NCBI GenBank assembly: GCA_002293455.1
Contig: DBDH01000110.1
Location: forward strand, 1,713 to 51,196
Direction of reading: 5' to 3'
DNA length: 49,484 bases
Source: Treponema sp. UBA937
GTDB taxonomy: Bacteria; Spirochaetota; Spirochaetia; Treponematales; Breznakiellaceae
The translations under genes and the position numbers were made by a program. Within the stretch, counting starts at the first letter, position 1. Every line of letters begins with the position of its first letter. A model generated the notes under the pieces. It was not told the origin of the DNA and ran no database searches. It saw nothing but the letters and a program-made list of their open reading frames with translations. Shown here piece by piece: positions 15,230-22,741 of the stretch.

Positions 15230-16780
15230 TTGATTTTTAATTCTATGGTGTTCCTTTTGTTTTTTCCGTTGGTTTCTGTGGGTTATTTTCTACTGACCAT
15301 GCGTCTTGCTAGACACAATGAAAAGTTGGCAAATACAATTTCGCAATTTTTCCTCCTTGTTGCTTCTCTTTTCTTTTATGCTTACTGGAATCCTGTCTAT
15401 CTAATTCTGATGATGATTTCGGTAATTGTTACATGGGCATCGGGTTTGCTCATGGAAGGGCGAACGCTTCAAGAAAAACGGCTGATTCTTACCATCTCTC
15501 TGATTATCAATTTAGGGATACTCTTCTTTTTTAAGTATTACAATTTTTTTATTGACAGTATTCAATTTCTTGTCCAACGAAAGATACCGTTCCCCGTACT
15601 GAATGTACTGCTTCCGGTGGGTATTTCCTTTTATACTTTTCAGGCACTCGGTTATTCGATTGATGTGTTTTATGGGAAAGTACAGGCGGAACGGAACTTT
15701 ATCACTTATGCCTTGTTTGTCACTTTTTTTCCGCAGTTAGTTGCAGGTCCTATTGAACGAACCGGAAATCTTTTGCCTCAGTTTAAAGTGAATCATGTAT
15801 TTGACTACGACCGTGTAACTTCAGGACTTCGTCTTGCCGCATGGGGCATGTTCAAAAAAGTGGTTATTGCCGACCGGTTGGCAATTTACGTGAACGCCGT
15901 TTTTGGAAATCCCGAAGTGTATCCTGCCGCGTCTCTTGCATTAGCAGTCTTTTTCTTTGCCTTTCAGATTTACTGTGATTTCTCAGGTTATTCTGATATT
16001 GCTATTGGCTGCGCCCGTGTACTGGGTTTTAAGTTGATGAGTAATTTCAAACAGCCTTATTTTTCCCGCTCTATTACCGAGTTCTGGCGGTGTTGGCATA
16101 TATCACTTTCAACATGGCTCAAGGATTATCTCTATATTCCTTTGGGAGGTAACCGCAAGGGAGAATTTCGGCAGAAACTTAATCTATTGATTACGTTTTT
16201 GATTTCAGGTTTGTGGCATGGAGCAGCCGGACATTTTGTGGTGTGGGGAGCAATACATGGAGTGTACCAAATAATCGGACGAAGTACGGAACCGTACCGT
16301 GATACACTATGCCGTAAAATTGGACTTGGTGAAGAAAGCCGTCTGCGAAAAATAATACAAGTATGTGTTACATTTTTACTGGTTTGTTTTGCGTGGATTT
16401 TTTTTCGGGCAGATACAATACAGGATGCTCTTTTGATAATAACAAAACTCTTGTCTCTTCCTACGGAACTGATTGGTTATGCTCGACAACTTTCACATGT
16501 TGGAATTATCAGCACAGTACGGAATATGTTTCAACTGGGAGCATTAGGGGTTGTTGCCAATCCTATTGCAAATTTTGGACTGAAAAATTTTGGTATTTTG
16601 GGAATGTTAATGTTAATTCTTCTTATGAGTGATGGATATACTATTCTAGTACCCGATGAAAAAATTCGTATTTGTAAAAAACCGTTGATATTTCGTTGGG
16701 CGGGATATTTTGCATTAATCATAACGATTTTATTAAGTTGGAACGCAGGATCATCTCAATTTATCTATTTTACATTTTGA
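15230..16780 (+). CDS. MBOAT-family membrane O-acyltransferase
   Basis: Polytopic inner-membrane O-acyltransferase of the AlgI/PatA/DltB type, which moves acyl groups across the membrane onto a cell-surface polymer; 516 residues. The conserved core is present: LVAGPIERTGNLLPQF near 170-185, FWRCWHISLSTWLKDYLYIPLGG at 285-307 with H290, and GLWHGAAGHFVVWGAIHG at 327-344 with H330 (the invariant histidine). The start is TTG at 15230: GAGAGG at 15218-15223 gives 6-nt spacing, and the product then begins MIFNSMVFLLFFPLV, the usual MBOAT N-terminus. The SGNH-type partner gene follows after 8 nt. The substrate is unknown; peptidoglycan or an exopolysaccharide is plausible. Confidence 0.88.
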   Translation: MIFNSMVFLLFFPLVSVGYFLLTMRLARHNEKLANTISQFFLLVASLFFYAYWNPVYLILMMISVIVTWASGLLMEGRTLQEKRLILTISLIINLGILFFFKYYNFFIDSIQFLVQRKIPFPVLNVLLPVGISFYTFQALGYSIDVFYGKVQAERNFITYALFVTFFPQLVAGPIERTGNLLPQFKVNHVFDYDRVTSGLRLAAWGMFKKVVIADRLAIYVNAVFGNPEVYPAASLALAVFFFAFQIYCDFSGYSDIAIGCARVLGFKLMSNFKQPYFSRSITEFWRCWHISLSTWLKDYLYIPLGGNRKGEFRQKLNLLITFLISGLWHGAAGHFVVWGAIHGVYQIIGRSTEPYRDTLCRKIGLGEESRLRKIIQVCVTFLLVCFAWIFFRADTIQDALLIITKLLSLPTELIGYARQLSHVGIISTVRNMFQLGALGVVANPIANFGLKNFGILGMLMLILLMSDGYTILVPDEKIRICKKPLIFRWAGYFALIITILLSWNAGSSQFIYFTF

Positions 16781-16788
16781 GGTATGGA

Positions 16789-17733
16789 ATGAAAATATTT
16801 GTTATCAAAGTTTTAATAATCATTGTACCGATATTTTGTTCTGTTGGAATACTCAATTTCTTGTATGTAAACACTAATTACTGGAAAATAGAAACTGATG
16901 AAACACTCAAATTCAAAAATGTTCCTCAGCATATTCAGCTTGCCAATGTGGGCTCAAGCCATGGTCACGCCTCTTTTGATTATGACGATATTTCGAATCA
17001 ATCGTTCAATTTTAGTCTTAGTTCCCAGCGTTTCATATATGATTTTGCAATATTGAAACAATATAAAAACTCTTTTGATAAAAATGCAGTATTGCTCATT
17101 CCCATATCGTATTTTCAAATAACTCAAAGGAAAATAGATTTTAAAGATTCAAGGGCAAGATATTATCGTTTTCTTGCCAATGAATTGATAGATCAATATT
17201 CCCTATACGAAAAAATGCTGTTTAAATATGTTCCGGTTTTGACTGCTGGAAATACTCTCCAGTTTATTATTAAAGACATTTCTCTTCTTTCAAATTCTTT
17301 TATGACAGAACAGGAACTTCTTGAATACTGTGAAAAAAAATATATTGCATGGACCACAGACTCTGAATACGAATATGAAGCAGGAGAAGACGGATTCGTA
17401 TATAACAAAAACATGGCGAAACAAATTATTGATTTTTGTTATGCTAATGATATTCAACCGGTTCTTGTTACGACGCCGATAACTTCGGTACTGAATACGA
17501 TTTATAAAGAAAAATCACCGGATTTCTTTGATACCTTTTACCGTTTTAGCCGTGAATTACAGGAAGACTATCCTTCCTTACTTTATTTTGATTATTCTCA
17601 CGATCCACGTTTTGAAACTAATTTTTCTTTGTTTAGAGACGGAGATCATCTTAATGCTATTGGGGCAAGAAAATTTACCTCTATTGTAATTCTCGATTTA
17701 CAAACAAGCGGAGTTATCATTCCAAGTGATTGA
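16789..17733 (+). CDS. Membrane-anchored SGNH-type hydrolase, partner of MBOAT
   Basis: A 314-residue protein with one N-terminal membrane helix (about 4-26) and an extracytoplasmic domain. GSSHG at 55-59 resembles the serine block of SGNH esterases, and DGDHLNAIG near 284-292 is the block V Asp-x-x-His. This suggests a catalytic Ser-Asp-His like AlgJ, PatB or DltD relatives. Such proteins act with an MBOAT transporter to place acetyl groups on polysaccharide or peptidoglycan. The start at 16789 has TGAGG six nt upstream, overlapping the MBOAT stop codon, so the two are coupled. A longer frame into the MBOAT gene is not credible. A dispersed palindrome follows the gene. Confidence 0.7.
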   Translation: MKIFVIKVLIIIVPIFCSVGILNFLYVNTNYWKIETDETLKFKNVPQHIQLANVGSSHGHASFDYDDISNQSFNFSLSSQRFIYDFAILKQYKNSFDKNAVLLIPISYFQITQRKIDFKDSRARYYRFLANELIDQYSLYEKMLFKYVPVLTAGNTLQFIIKDISLLSNSFMTEQELLEYCEKKYIAWTTDSEYEYEAGEDGFVYNKNMAKQIIDFCYANDIQPVLVTTPITSVLNTIYKEKSPDFFDTFYRFSRELQEDYPSLLYFDYSHDPRFETNFSLFRDGDHLNAIGARKFTSIVILDLQTSGVIIPSD

Positions 17734-17750
17734 AAATGATTCTGTATACT

Positions 17751-17790
17751 GAGCCTCTTGCAAAACTCGGTTAGTTTTGCAATTGCCTCT
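17751..17790. repeat. Dispersed palindromic repeat, copy 2
   Basis: GAGCCTCTTGCAAAACT, a 6-nt loop and AGTTTTGCAATTGCCTCT form a hairpin with a TTGCAAAACT/AGTTTTGCAA stem. It matches the outer boxes of the copy at 10069. On the minus strand it interrupts the rhuM remnant. Confidence 0.7.
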
Positions 17791-18002
17791 ACTATATAAT
17801 AATTAGTTGGCTTAGCAGAAAATTCGGAAATTCCGTATTTTCTCATAGAAACACTTTCCTCAAGTTCTTTTTCGGCATAAAATTGAGACATTTGGTCTTG
17901 TGACAGCCAACCCGTTTCATCATCAAATCGAACATCCCCTGATATTCTTTCATCTTCTGTTTTAAAAATGATAATTTTGTTAGTGTTATCTTTTTCCACC
18001 AC
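17791..18002 (-). pseudogene. RhuM-family gene remnant
   Basis: The reading frame from a GTG at 18002 gives VRFDDETGWLSQDQMSQFY and then KELEESVSMRKYGISEFS followed by KPTNYY. These match the N-terminus of RhuM-family (virulence/filamentation-associated) proteins. About 35 residues, the usual HTH-like stretch between the two blocks, are deleted. The protein is then cut off at the dispersed palindrome, so the conserved YNLDVIISVGYRV segment is missing. RhuM proteins are normally about 330 residues. The remnant cannot be functional as a RhuM protein. Confidence 0.65.
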
Positions 18003-18050
18003 ATGAATGGTTGAGTCAACCCAAGATGCCGTTTGCCGAATGCGTTCGTT

Positions 18051-18221
18051 TCATAAACTTCCGAGAAGTTCCAGCAAAGCGGATTCGCTTACCAAACACC
18101 GAAGCAGATTAGATTTGATCCTTCGTTTTTTAGTTTGTTTTGCCATGTAGTTTTTATGAAGCTGTAACGCGAGTTTCTTGAAAATGTTCAGGGTTTTCTG
18201 TCCGTTCTCAAAAAGTAGACC
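18051..18221 (-). pseudogene. Possible transposase C-terminal relic
   Basis: The minus strand reads LLFENGQKTLNIFKKLALQL and ends SALLELLGSL. The N-I-x-K-L-A-L-Q-L pattern followed by a basic KKRRIK stretch resembles the end of IS4/ISAs1-type DDE transposases. There is no start, no catalytic part and no terminal repeats. The rest of the 18003-18291 gap holds only the rpn leader. Confidence 0.25.
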
Positions 18222-18257
18222 GCTTTTGAAAAAAACTGTTTGTATTAAAGCAAAAAC

Positions 18258-18286
18258 CACATCAATGCCATATATCGATGTGGAGG
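18258..18286 (+). promoter_or_regulatory. Hairpin adjoining the rpn ribosome-binding site
   Basis: CACATC (18258-18263) and GATGTG (18277-18282) can pair, and the right arm touches GGAGG at 18282-18286, the Shine-Dalgarno 5 nt before the rpn ATG. Folding could lower translation of the full-length nuclease. Confidence 0.35.
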
Positions 18287-18291
18287 CTGCT

Positions 18292-19194
18292 ATGTCCATA
18301 AATACCAAATACAAGAACAGCGTCTTCACAACGCTGTTCAATGATTCAGCTGTGCTAAGGGAACTTTACGGTGCCCTCGGCGGTGTTTCTCTTCCGCCGG
18401 ATACTCCCATAGAAATTAACACACTCGAGAATGTGCTGTACATGGATTTTTACAACGATATCTCCTTTGAAATCGGCGGGAAACTGGTCGTGCTTATCGA
18501 GCATCAAAGTACCATAAACCCGAACATGGCGCTGCGGCTGTTGCTGTACATCACGAGAATTCTTGAGAAGAAAACACAAGGCAGTACCTTGTATTCAAAA
18601 AGACGGCTGACTATTCCCAATCCTGAGTTTTTTGTGCTTTACAACGGAACCGATCCCTTCCCCGATACCGCTGTTCTCCGTTTATCAGATTTATTTGCCA
18701 GCCCGGAGGATTTAGGCTTGCCCGAAAGGACTCATCATCTTTTGGATTTAGAGGTGAAAATCATCAACATCAACGGAGGGAGAAACGCGGAGATCGTAAA
18801 TCGTTGTAAAGAACTGGCGGAATACAGTTTTTTTGTGGATAAAGTGCGTGAATATCAAAGAGAGTCGGGAAATTTAGAAGAAGCGATAAAAAAAGCTATC
18901 AAATATTGTGAGAAACATGATATACTGAAAGAGTACTTAAAGATACACGGTTCGGAGGTTTTGAATATGCTGTTGGAAGAATGGAACATGGAAGACGCAA
19001 TTGCTTACGCACGTAAAGAAGGCCGCGAAGATGGACGTGAGGAAGGTATAGAGTTTGGTATGGCAAGAGGCCGTTCCGAAGGCAGAAAAAAAGGCCGTGA
19101 AGAACGGGATACATATTTTCTTGAACTATTAGACCAGGGACTTTCCACGGATGAAATCAAACAACAGATTTATTCTGAAAGAAAGAGTATTTGA
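18292..19194 (+). CDS. Rpn-family (PDDEXK_2) nuclease
   Basis: A 300-residue recombination-promoting nuclease or putative transposase of the Rpn/PF12784 family. The PD-(D/E)XK core reads YNDISF and then VVLIEHQST, with D56, E70 and Q72 as probable catalytic residues. Next come FVLYNGTDPFPDTAVLRLSDL and LEVKIININGGRN, typical of the family. The C-terminal third is helical with a charged stretch rich in G, R and E (EGREDGREEGIEFG). GGAGG with 5-nt spacing fixes the ATG at 18292. In E. coli, Rpn proteins are toxic anti-phage nucleases whose genes also encode a small C-terminal inhibitor from an internal start. An internal Shine-Dalgarno and ATG are present here too (18954-18969). The 3' end is tandemly duplicated downstream. 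Confidence 0.88.
   Translation: MSINTKYKNSVFTTLFNDSAVLRELYGALGGVSLPPDTPIEINTLENVLYMDFYNDISFEIGGKLVVLIEHQSTINPNMALRLLLYITRILEKKTQGSTLYSKRRLTIPNPEFFVLYNGTDPFPDTAVLRLSDLFASPEDLGLPERTHHLLDLEVKIININGGRNAEIVNRCKELAEYSFFVDKVREYQRESGNLEEAIKKAIKYCEKHDILKEYLKIHGSEVLNMLLEEWNMEDAIAYARKEGREDGREEGIEFGMARGRSEGRKKGREERDTYFLELLDQGLSTDEIKQQIYSERKSI
18954..18969 (+). promoter_or_regulatory. Internal ribosome-binding site and start within rpn
   Basis: GGAGG at 18954-18958, an 8-nt spacer and an in-frame ATG at 18967 would produce a 75-residue C-terminal protein (MLLEEWNMEDAIAYA to the end of rpn). This matches the intragenic RpnS antitoxin arrangement known from E. coli. The same signal is copied at 19208-19223. 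Confidence 0.65.
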
Positions 19195-19220
19195 AGATAC
19201 ATGGTTCGGAGGTTTTGAAT

Positions 19221-19436
19221 ATGCTGTTGGAAGAATGGAACATGGAAGACGCAATTGCTTACGCACGCAAAGAAGGCCGAGAAGATGGTATAGAGTTTGG
19301 TATGGCAAAAGGCCGGTATGAAGGTAGAGCAGAAGGGCGTTATGATGGACAAGACTATATTCTCGAACTATTAGACCAAGGGTTTTCCACAGATGAAATC
19401 AAACAACGGATTTATTCTGAAAGAAAGAGTACTTGA
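19221..19436 (+). CDS. Free-standing copy of the Rpn C-terminal (RpnS-like) tail
   Basis: A 71-residue protein starting MLLEEWNMEDAIAYARKEGR and ending LLDQGFSTDEIKQRIYSERK. It duplicates the last 75 residues of the preceding Rpn protein with a 4-residue deletion and several substitutions. GGAGG at 19208-19212 with an 8-nt spacer favours the ATG at 19221. A TTG at 19191, overlapping the rpn stop codon (TTGA), would extend it to 81 residues by coupling. It lacks the nuclease domain altogether. If the internal product of rpn is an inhibitor, as in E. coli, this is a second, independently encoded inhibitor. It could instead be a non-functional by-product of duplication, but the frame has stayed open. 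Confidence 0.6.
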   Translation: MLLEEWNMEDAIAYARKEGREDGIEFGMAKGRYEGRAEGRYDGQDYILELLDQGFSTDEIKQRIYSERKST

Positions 19437-19516
19437 AGATACATTGTAACGTATGGATGACTGACACCCCAAAAGCATGGCGTAGTTATAGCAATTCGAT
19501 TAATCGACAGCAATTT

Positions 19517-20422
19517 TTAAACAGCGTTCCGGATTTCATCCAATGATTGAATATTCTCGGATTCCATCCATTGTTCTATACCCGCGACAATATCCAACGC
19601 CGCCTGAGGATTCATAAAACTTGCTGTTCCGATTTGCACAACCGATGCTCCCGCCATGATAAACTCGACAGCATCCTTCCAGGTGGTGATGCCGCCGATT
19701 CCCATAATGGGAATCTTAACGGCTTTCGCTGTTTGATGCACCATCCTAAGGGCAATCGGTTTTATTGCGGGACCGGAGAGGCCGGCATAGGTATTTTGGA
19801 ACACAGGTTTGCGATTACGAATATCTATCGCCATTCCCAAAACCGTATTGATGAGCGAAATCCCGTCGGCGCCTTCATCTTCACAGGCTTTGGCCAGACC
19901 GGCAATATCTTCCGCATTCGGAGAGAGCTTAATCACGAGTTTGTGCTTACATATTTTTCGGATCGTTCTTACCACATCGCGGGCGATTTCAGTTTTGATG
20001 CCGAAGTTCATCCCGCCGGCTTTTACGTTGGGACAGGAAATATTCAGCTCCAGAATATCAATCTTGACATCGTTTAAAAGCTCAACGCCCCGGATGTAAT
20101 CATCGATTGAGTGTCCGCCAAGATTTACAATATTGACGAGATCAAGATTATTGATCCAATCAAGCTCCTGTTCGATAAAACCTTTCACGCCGGGATTTTC
20201 GAGGCCGACACTGTTCATAATGCCGCTTGGAGTTTCCCAAACGCGGATGCCGTCATTTCCTCCGCGCGGATTCAATGTTAACCCTTTAGAACTGATGCCT
20301 CCCAATTTTTCCAGATCAATAATTTCATGATGCTCTCTGCCGAATCCGCAGGTTCCTGACGCAAGTACTACAGGATTCTTAAAAACGATTCCCGCAAAAT
20401 TAGTTTCAAGTTTTCCGCTCAT
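19517..20422 (-). CDS. pyrD: Dihydroorotate dehydrogenase B, catalytic subunit
   Basis: FMN-containing class 1B enzyme oxidising dihydroorotate to orotate in pyrimidine synthesis, 301 residues. ASGTCGFGRE near 21-30, NSVGLENPGV near 70-79, and NISCPNVKAGG with the catalytic base C130 are class 1B features (class 2 enzymes use serine). The C-terminal phosphate-binding glycines are in MGIGGITTWKDA and AGASVVQIGTA. The ATG overlaps the pyrK stop by 4 nt (ATGA). It is the last gene of a pyrC-pyrK-pyrD operon. NAD+ would be the electron acceptor through PyrK. Confidence 0.96.
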   Translation of the reverse strand: MSGKLETNFAGIVFKNPVVLASGTCGFGREHHEIIDLEKLGGISSKGLTLNPRGGNDGIRVWETPSGIMNSVGLENPGVKGFIEQELDWINNLDLVNIVNLGGHSIDDYIRGVELLNDVKIDILELNISCPNVKAGGMNFGIKTEIARDVVRTIRKICKHKLVIKLSPNAEDIAGLAKACEDEGADGISLINTVLGMAIDIRNRKPVFQNTYAGLSGPAIKPIALRMVHQTAKAVKIPIMGIGGITTWKDAVEFIMAGASVVQIGTASFMNPQAALDIVAGIEQWMESENIQSLDEIRNAV

Positions 20423-21129
20423 TTCCCGTACACCTCATCCGCCGGAAATACCGGTCCGTCTTTACAGGCTTTTTTATTCCCGCTTTCATTTTTACAAGTG
20501 CAAACGAGACAGGCTCCGATACCACAGGCCATCCGGTTTTCCATTGAAACATACAACGATTTACCGCGTTGAAGTGCATTACATTTATCGTATAAGACAC
20601 GCATCATGGCTTCCGGGCCGCAGCAAAAAATGTAATCATAATTACCGGGATTTATCTTATCCGTGATAAACCCTCCTATATCAACAATGAGTTCCCGGCT
20701 CACTTTATCAAACTCTTCTATTAAGACAACCTGACCGCTGAACCCTAAATAAATATCGATGATGTTTTTCGGATGATTCTTCATCAATGTTTTTGCCGTA
20801 AGATACAGCGGAGCGATGCCGACGCCGCCGCCGACCAAGGCAATTTTTCCGCTTACAGCGGGAAAGCCGTTTCCCAGAGGGCCTTGCAGAGAAATGTCAT
20901 CGCCGGGTTTTAGGGCTGAAAAAATCCCGGTGCCTTGACCGGCCACTTTGTATAGAAAAGAAACGCTTTGACCATCGGAATCAAAAACGCTGATGGGCCG
21001 AGACAGGACGGGGAAATTTTCCCACGCGCGGAGCATGTAAAACTGTCCCATTTTTGCGCTGTTTTTTTCTTCAACTTTCATGAGAAAAAAATCCTCTGAA
21101 AGTTTTTTGTTACATACGATCTTTGCCAT
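20419..21129 (-). CDS. pyrK: Dihydroorotate dehydrogenase B, electron-transfer subunit
   Basis: FAD and [2Fe-2S] subunit that passes electrons from PyrD to NAD+, 236 residues. The flavin-binding RPISVFD follows the N-terminal beta barrel. GLVGG-like GGGVGIAPL is the NAD-domain glycine motif. The cluster ligands are C202, C207, C210 and C222 (CGIGACLVC followed by KKAC). The ATG at 21129 lies inside the last codons of pyrC and has AAGGA about 9 nt upstream. A longer open frame reaching 21345 runs antiparallel-free through pyrC but encodes no family sequence. Overlaps on both sides indicate tight translational coupling. Confidence 0.94.
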   Translation of the reverse strand: MAKIVCNKKLSEDFFLMKVEEKNSAKMGQFYMLRAWENFPVLSRPISVFDSDGQSVSFLYKVAGQGTGIFSALKPGDDISLQGPLGNGFPAVSGKIALVGGGVGIAPLYLTAKTLMKNHPKNIIDIYLGFSGQVVLIEEFDKVSRELIVDIGGFITDKINPGNYDYIFCCGPEAMMRVLYDKCNALQRGKSLYVSMENRMACGIGACLVCTCKNESGNKKACKDGPVFPADEVYGK

Positions 21130-22408
21130 CAGATTTTTCCTTTTTGTAGTTATAAACAATCTTCCCCCGGCAAATGGTGTAATGCACTTTACCGGCAAGC
21201 GTTTCTCCGACAAAGGGAGAATTGGAGGATTTGGAATAAAAGTTATTAACGGTCCATTTTTCGTTTTCATCGAAAATCGTAATATCGGCGGGACCGTTCT
21301 CTGCAATGTAGCCTGCGTCGAAATTGTAAAGCCGCGCCGGAGCAAGACTCATCTTTTCAATAAGATGCATCAAAGAAAGATGTCCCGGTTTTACAAGATG
21401 GGTCAGCATAAGTCCCAACGCCGTTTCCAGGCCGATTATTCCGCTCGGCGCATCCGCCAAAGGTTTGCTTTTTTCTTCGCTGCTATGCGGCGCGTGATCC
21501 GTAGCGATTAAATCGATGGTTCCGTTTTTAAGTCCTGTAATCAGCATCTTTCTGTCACGTTCTTTGCGAAAAGGCGGATTCAATTTTGCTATACTGCTGT
21601 ACTTTGCAACGGCGTCTTCGGTTAAAGCCAGATGCTGGGGAGTAACTTCCGCGCTTATATTCGCTCCAAGTTTTTTTGCCAAATTGATAATCATAACAGA
21701 TTCGGCAGCGCTTACATGCTGTATATGAATCTTTGCGGATGATGAAAGAGCGATCATACAGTCTCTCGCAATCATGCTGCTTTCTGAAAAAGACGGCGTG
21801 CCTCTCAGGGAAAGAGCGGCGGAAACCGGACCATCGTTTATGCCAGCAGTACCAATCAAAGAAGCATCTTCTTCATGCAGACTAATGGGAACGCCTAGGC
21901 GTTCGGCCTGCTTCATCGCTTCCAAAAGGAGCTTCGCGTTCATCAGCGGTACGCCGTCATCGCTAAACCCGGCGGCTCCGCATTGCATAAGCATAGGCAT
22001 ATCGGTAAGTTCATTTCCTTTAAGACCCTTGCTCACCGCGGCAACGGTATGCACGTTGATGCAAGCATCTTTCGCTTTGTGCAACACTTCAAGAAGCGTA
22101 TCAACGTTATCAATTATAGGATTGGTATTTGCCATGCATACTACAGTGGTGTATCCTCCGGCCGCCGCCGCCGCCGAACCGCTTGCGATATCTTCTTTCC
22201 AGGTAAAACCTGGTTCCCGAAAATGAACATGAACGTCCACAAGACCGGGTGCGATAATGTTTCCTTTTGCGTTGATGATTTGCTCAACACCGGGAACATC
22301 ATCGATCCTGCCTATTTTTTTTATTCGATCATGTTCAATAAGAATATCGGCAACCTCATCCCGTTTGGATTTTGGATCAATGAGGCGCCCCTGCCGGATT
22401 AAAATCAT
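21110..22408 (-). CDS. pyrC: Dihydroorotase
   Basis: Zinc amidohydrolase of the class I type that cyclises carbamoyl aspartate to dihydroorotate, 432 residues. Metal ligands H60 and H62 lie in VDVHVHFREPG. The substrate-contact segment is MANTNPIIDN, and the later metal site ATDHAPH is near residue 305. The C-terminus (NSPFVGETLAGKVHYTICRG) is typical of the family. The first gene of pyrC-pyrK-pyrD. There is no Shine-Dalgarno: a -10 box ends 5 nt before the ATG, so the operon is probably read from a leaderless mRNA. No pyrR or other attenuator is visible upstream. Confidence 0.95.
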   Translation of the reverse strand: MILIRQGRLIDPKSKRDEVADILIEHDRIKKIGRIDDVPGVEQIINAKGNIIAPGLVDVHVHFREPGFTWKEDIASGSAAAAAGGYTTVVCMANTNPIIDNVDTLLEVLHKAKDACINVHTVAAVSKGLKGNELTDMPMLMQCGAAGFSDDGVPLMNAKLLLEAMKQAERLGVPISLHEEDASLIGTAGINDGPVSAALSLRGTPSFSESSMIARDCMIALSSSAKIHIQHVSAAESVMIINLAKKLGANISAEVTPQHLALTEDAVAKYSSIAKLNPPFRKERDRKMLITGLKNGTIDLIATDHAPHSSEEKSKPLADAPSGIIGLETALGLMLTHLVKPGHLSLMHLIEKMSLAPARLYNFDAGYIAENGPADITIFDENEKWTVNNFYSKSSNSPFVGETLAGKVHYTICRGKIVYNYKKEKSDGKDRM

Positions 22409-22413
22409 ACTTC

Positions 22414-22442
22414 AATATATCAGGAATATACACTGACCGCAA
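22414..22442 (-). promoter_or_regulatory. Promoter for a leaderless pyrCKD transcript
   Basis: On the minus strand TTGCGG (22442-22437), a 17-bp spacer and TATATT (22419-22414), then 5 nt to the pyrC ATG at 22408. Start-site spacing puts the first transcribed base on the ATG. Confidence 0.65.
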
Positions 22443-22660
22443 TGAGGAAAGCGTTCGATTCTTTAATGTTCTTTATAACATATTGTCTGCTCTCATTGAC
22501 AAACATATTCCGAAAATGATAAGGTGAAGTATTATATTTTGCGTTTAATCCCGCAGTTAGTGTAGGCGTTTAAGATAATCTTCGGCGAAATCGTCTTTAG
22601 AAATGATACTGACAGTTCTGCTATAGCACTCCGATTCTTTTAATCCCGGCCAATTTTTTG
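22443..22660. other. Intergenic stretch without a recognisable gene
   Basis: No gene is supported here. A short minus-strand frame reads VSIISKDDFAEDYLKRLH before a stop near 22561 and could be the tail of a decayed small gene. There is no start or partner. The right end leads into the structured helicase leader. Confidence 0.3.
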
Positions 22661-22737
22661 GTTCCCTGCGCTCCGACGGGCTTATTCGTTAGGCATATTT
22701 GTAAAACATATATGCCAGGCGTTAAACGCCAGGGAAC
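22661..22737 (+). promoter_or_regulatory. Structured 5' leader sequestering the helicase ribosome-binding site
   Basis: GTTCCCTG (22661-22668) can pair with CAGGGAAC (22730-22737), which contains the AGGGA Shine-Dalgarno 7 nt before the helicase ATG. Inside lie GGCATAT/ATATGCC (22692-22698 with 22710-22716) and the palindrome GGCGTTAAACGCC (22718-22730), which competes for the last base of the outer stem. The layout fits a temperature- or helicase-responsive leader. Confidence 0.5.
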
Positions 22738-22741
22738 GAAC

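Larger units (their letters stand above)
18931..19443. repeat. Tandem duplication of the rpn 3' end
   Basis: The sequence from 18931 (GAGTACTTAAAGATACA) is repeated from 19185 with few differences, and a third short copy of the boundary motif stands at 19427. The periods are 254 and 242 bp; the second unit lacks four codons. The boundary motif GAGTAYTTRAAGATACA at all three joints suggests duplication by recombination or slippage between short repeats. Confidence 0.85.

Noticed and set aside
17646..17790. 3' part of the minus-strand frame that starts at 18002
   Set aside because: These codons read through the dispersed palindrome and into the antisense of the SGNH gene, so they are not RhuM sequence.
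20419..21345. pyrK extended 72 codons upstream into pyrC
   Set aside because: The extra residues are a shifted frame of pyrC; the ATG at 21129 has a ribosome-binding site and gives the normal PyrK N-terminus.
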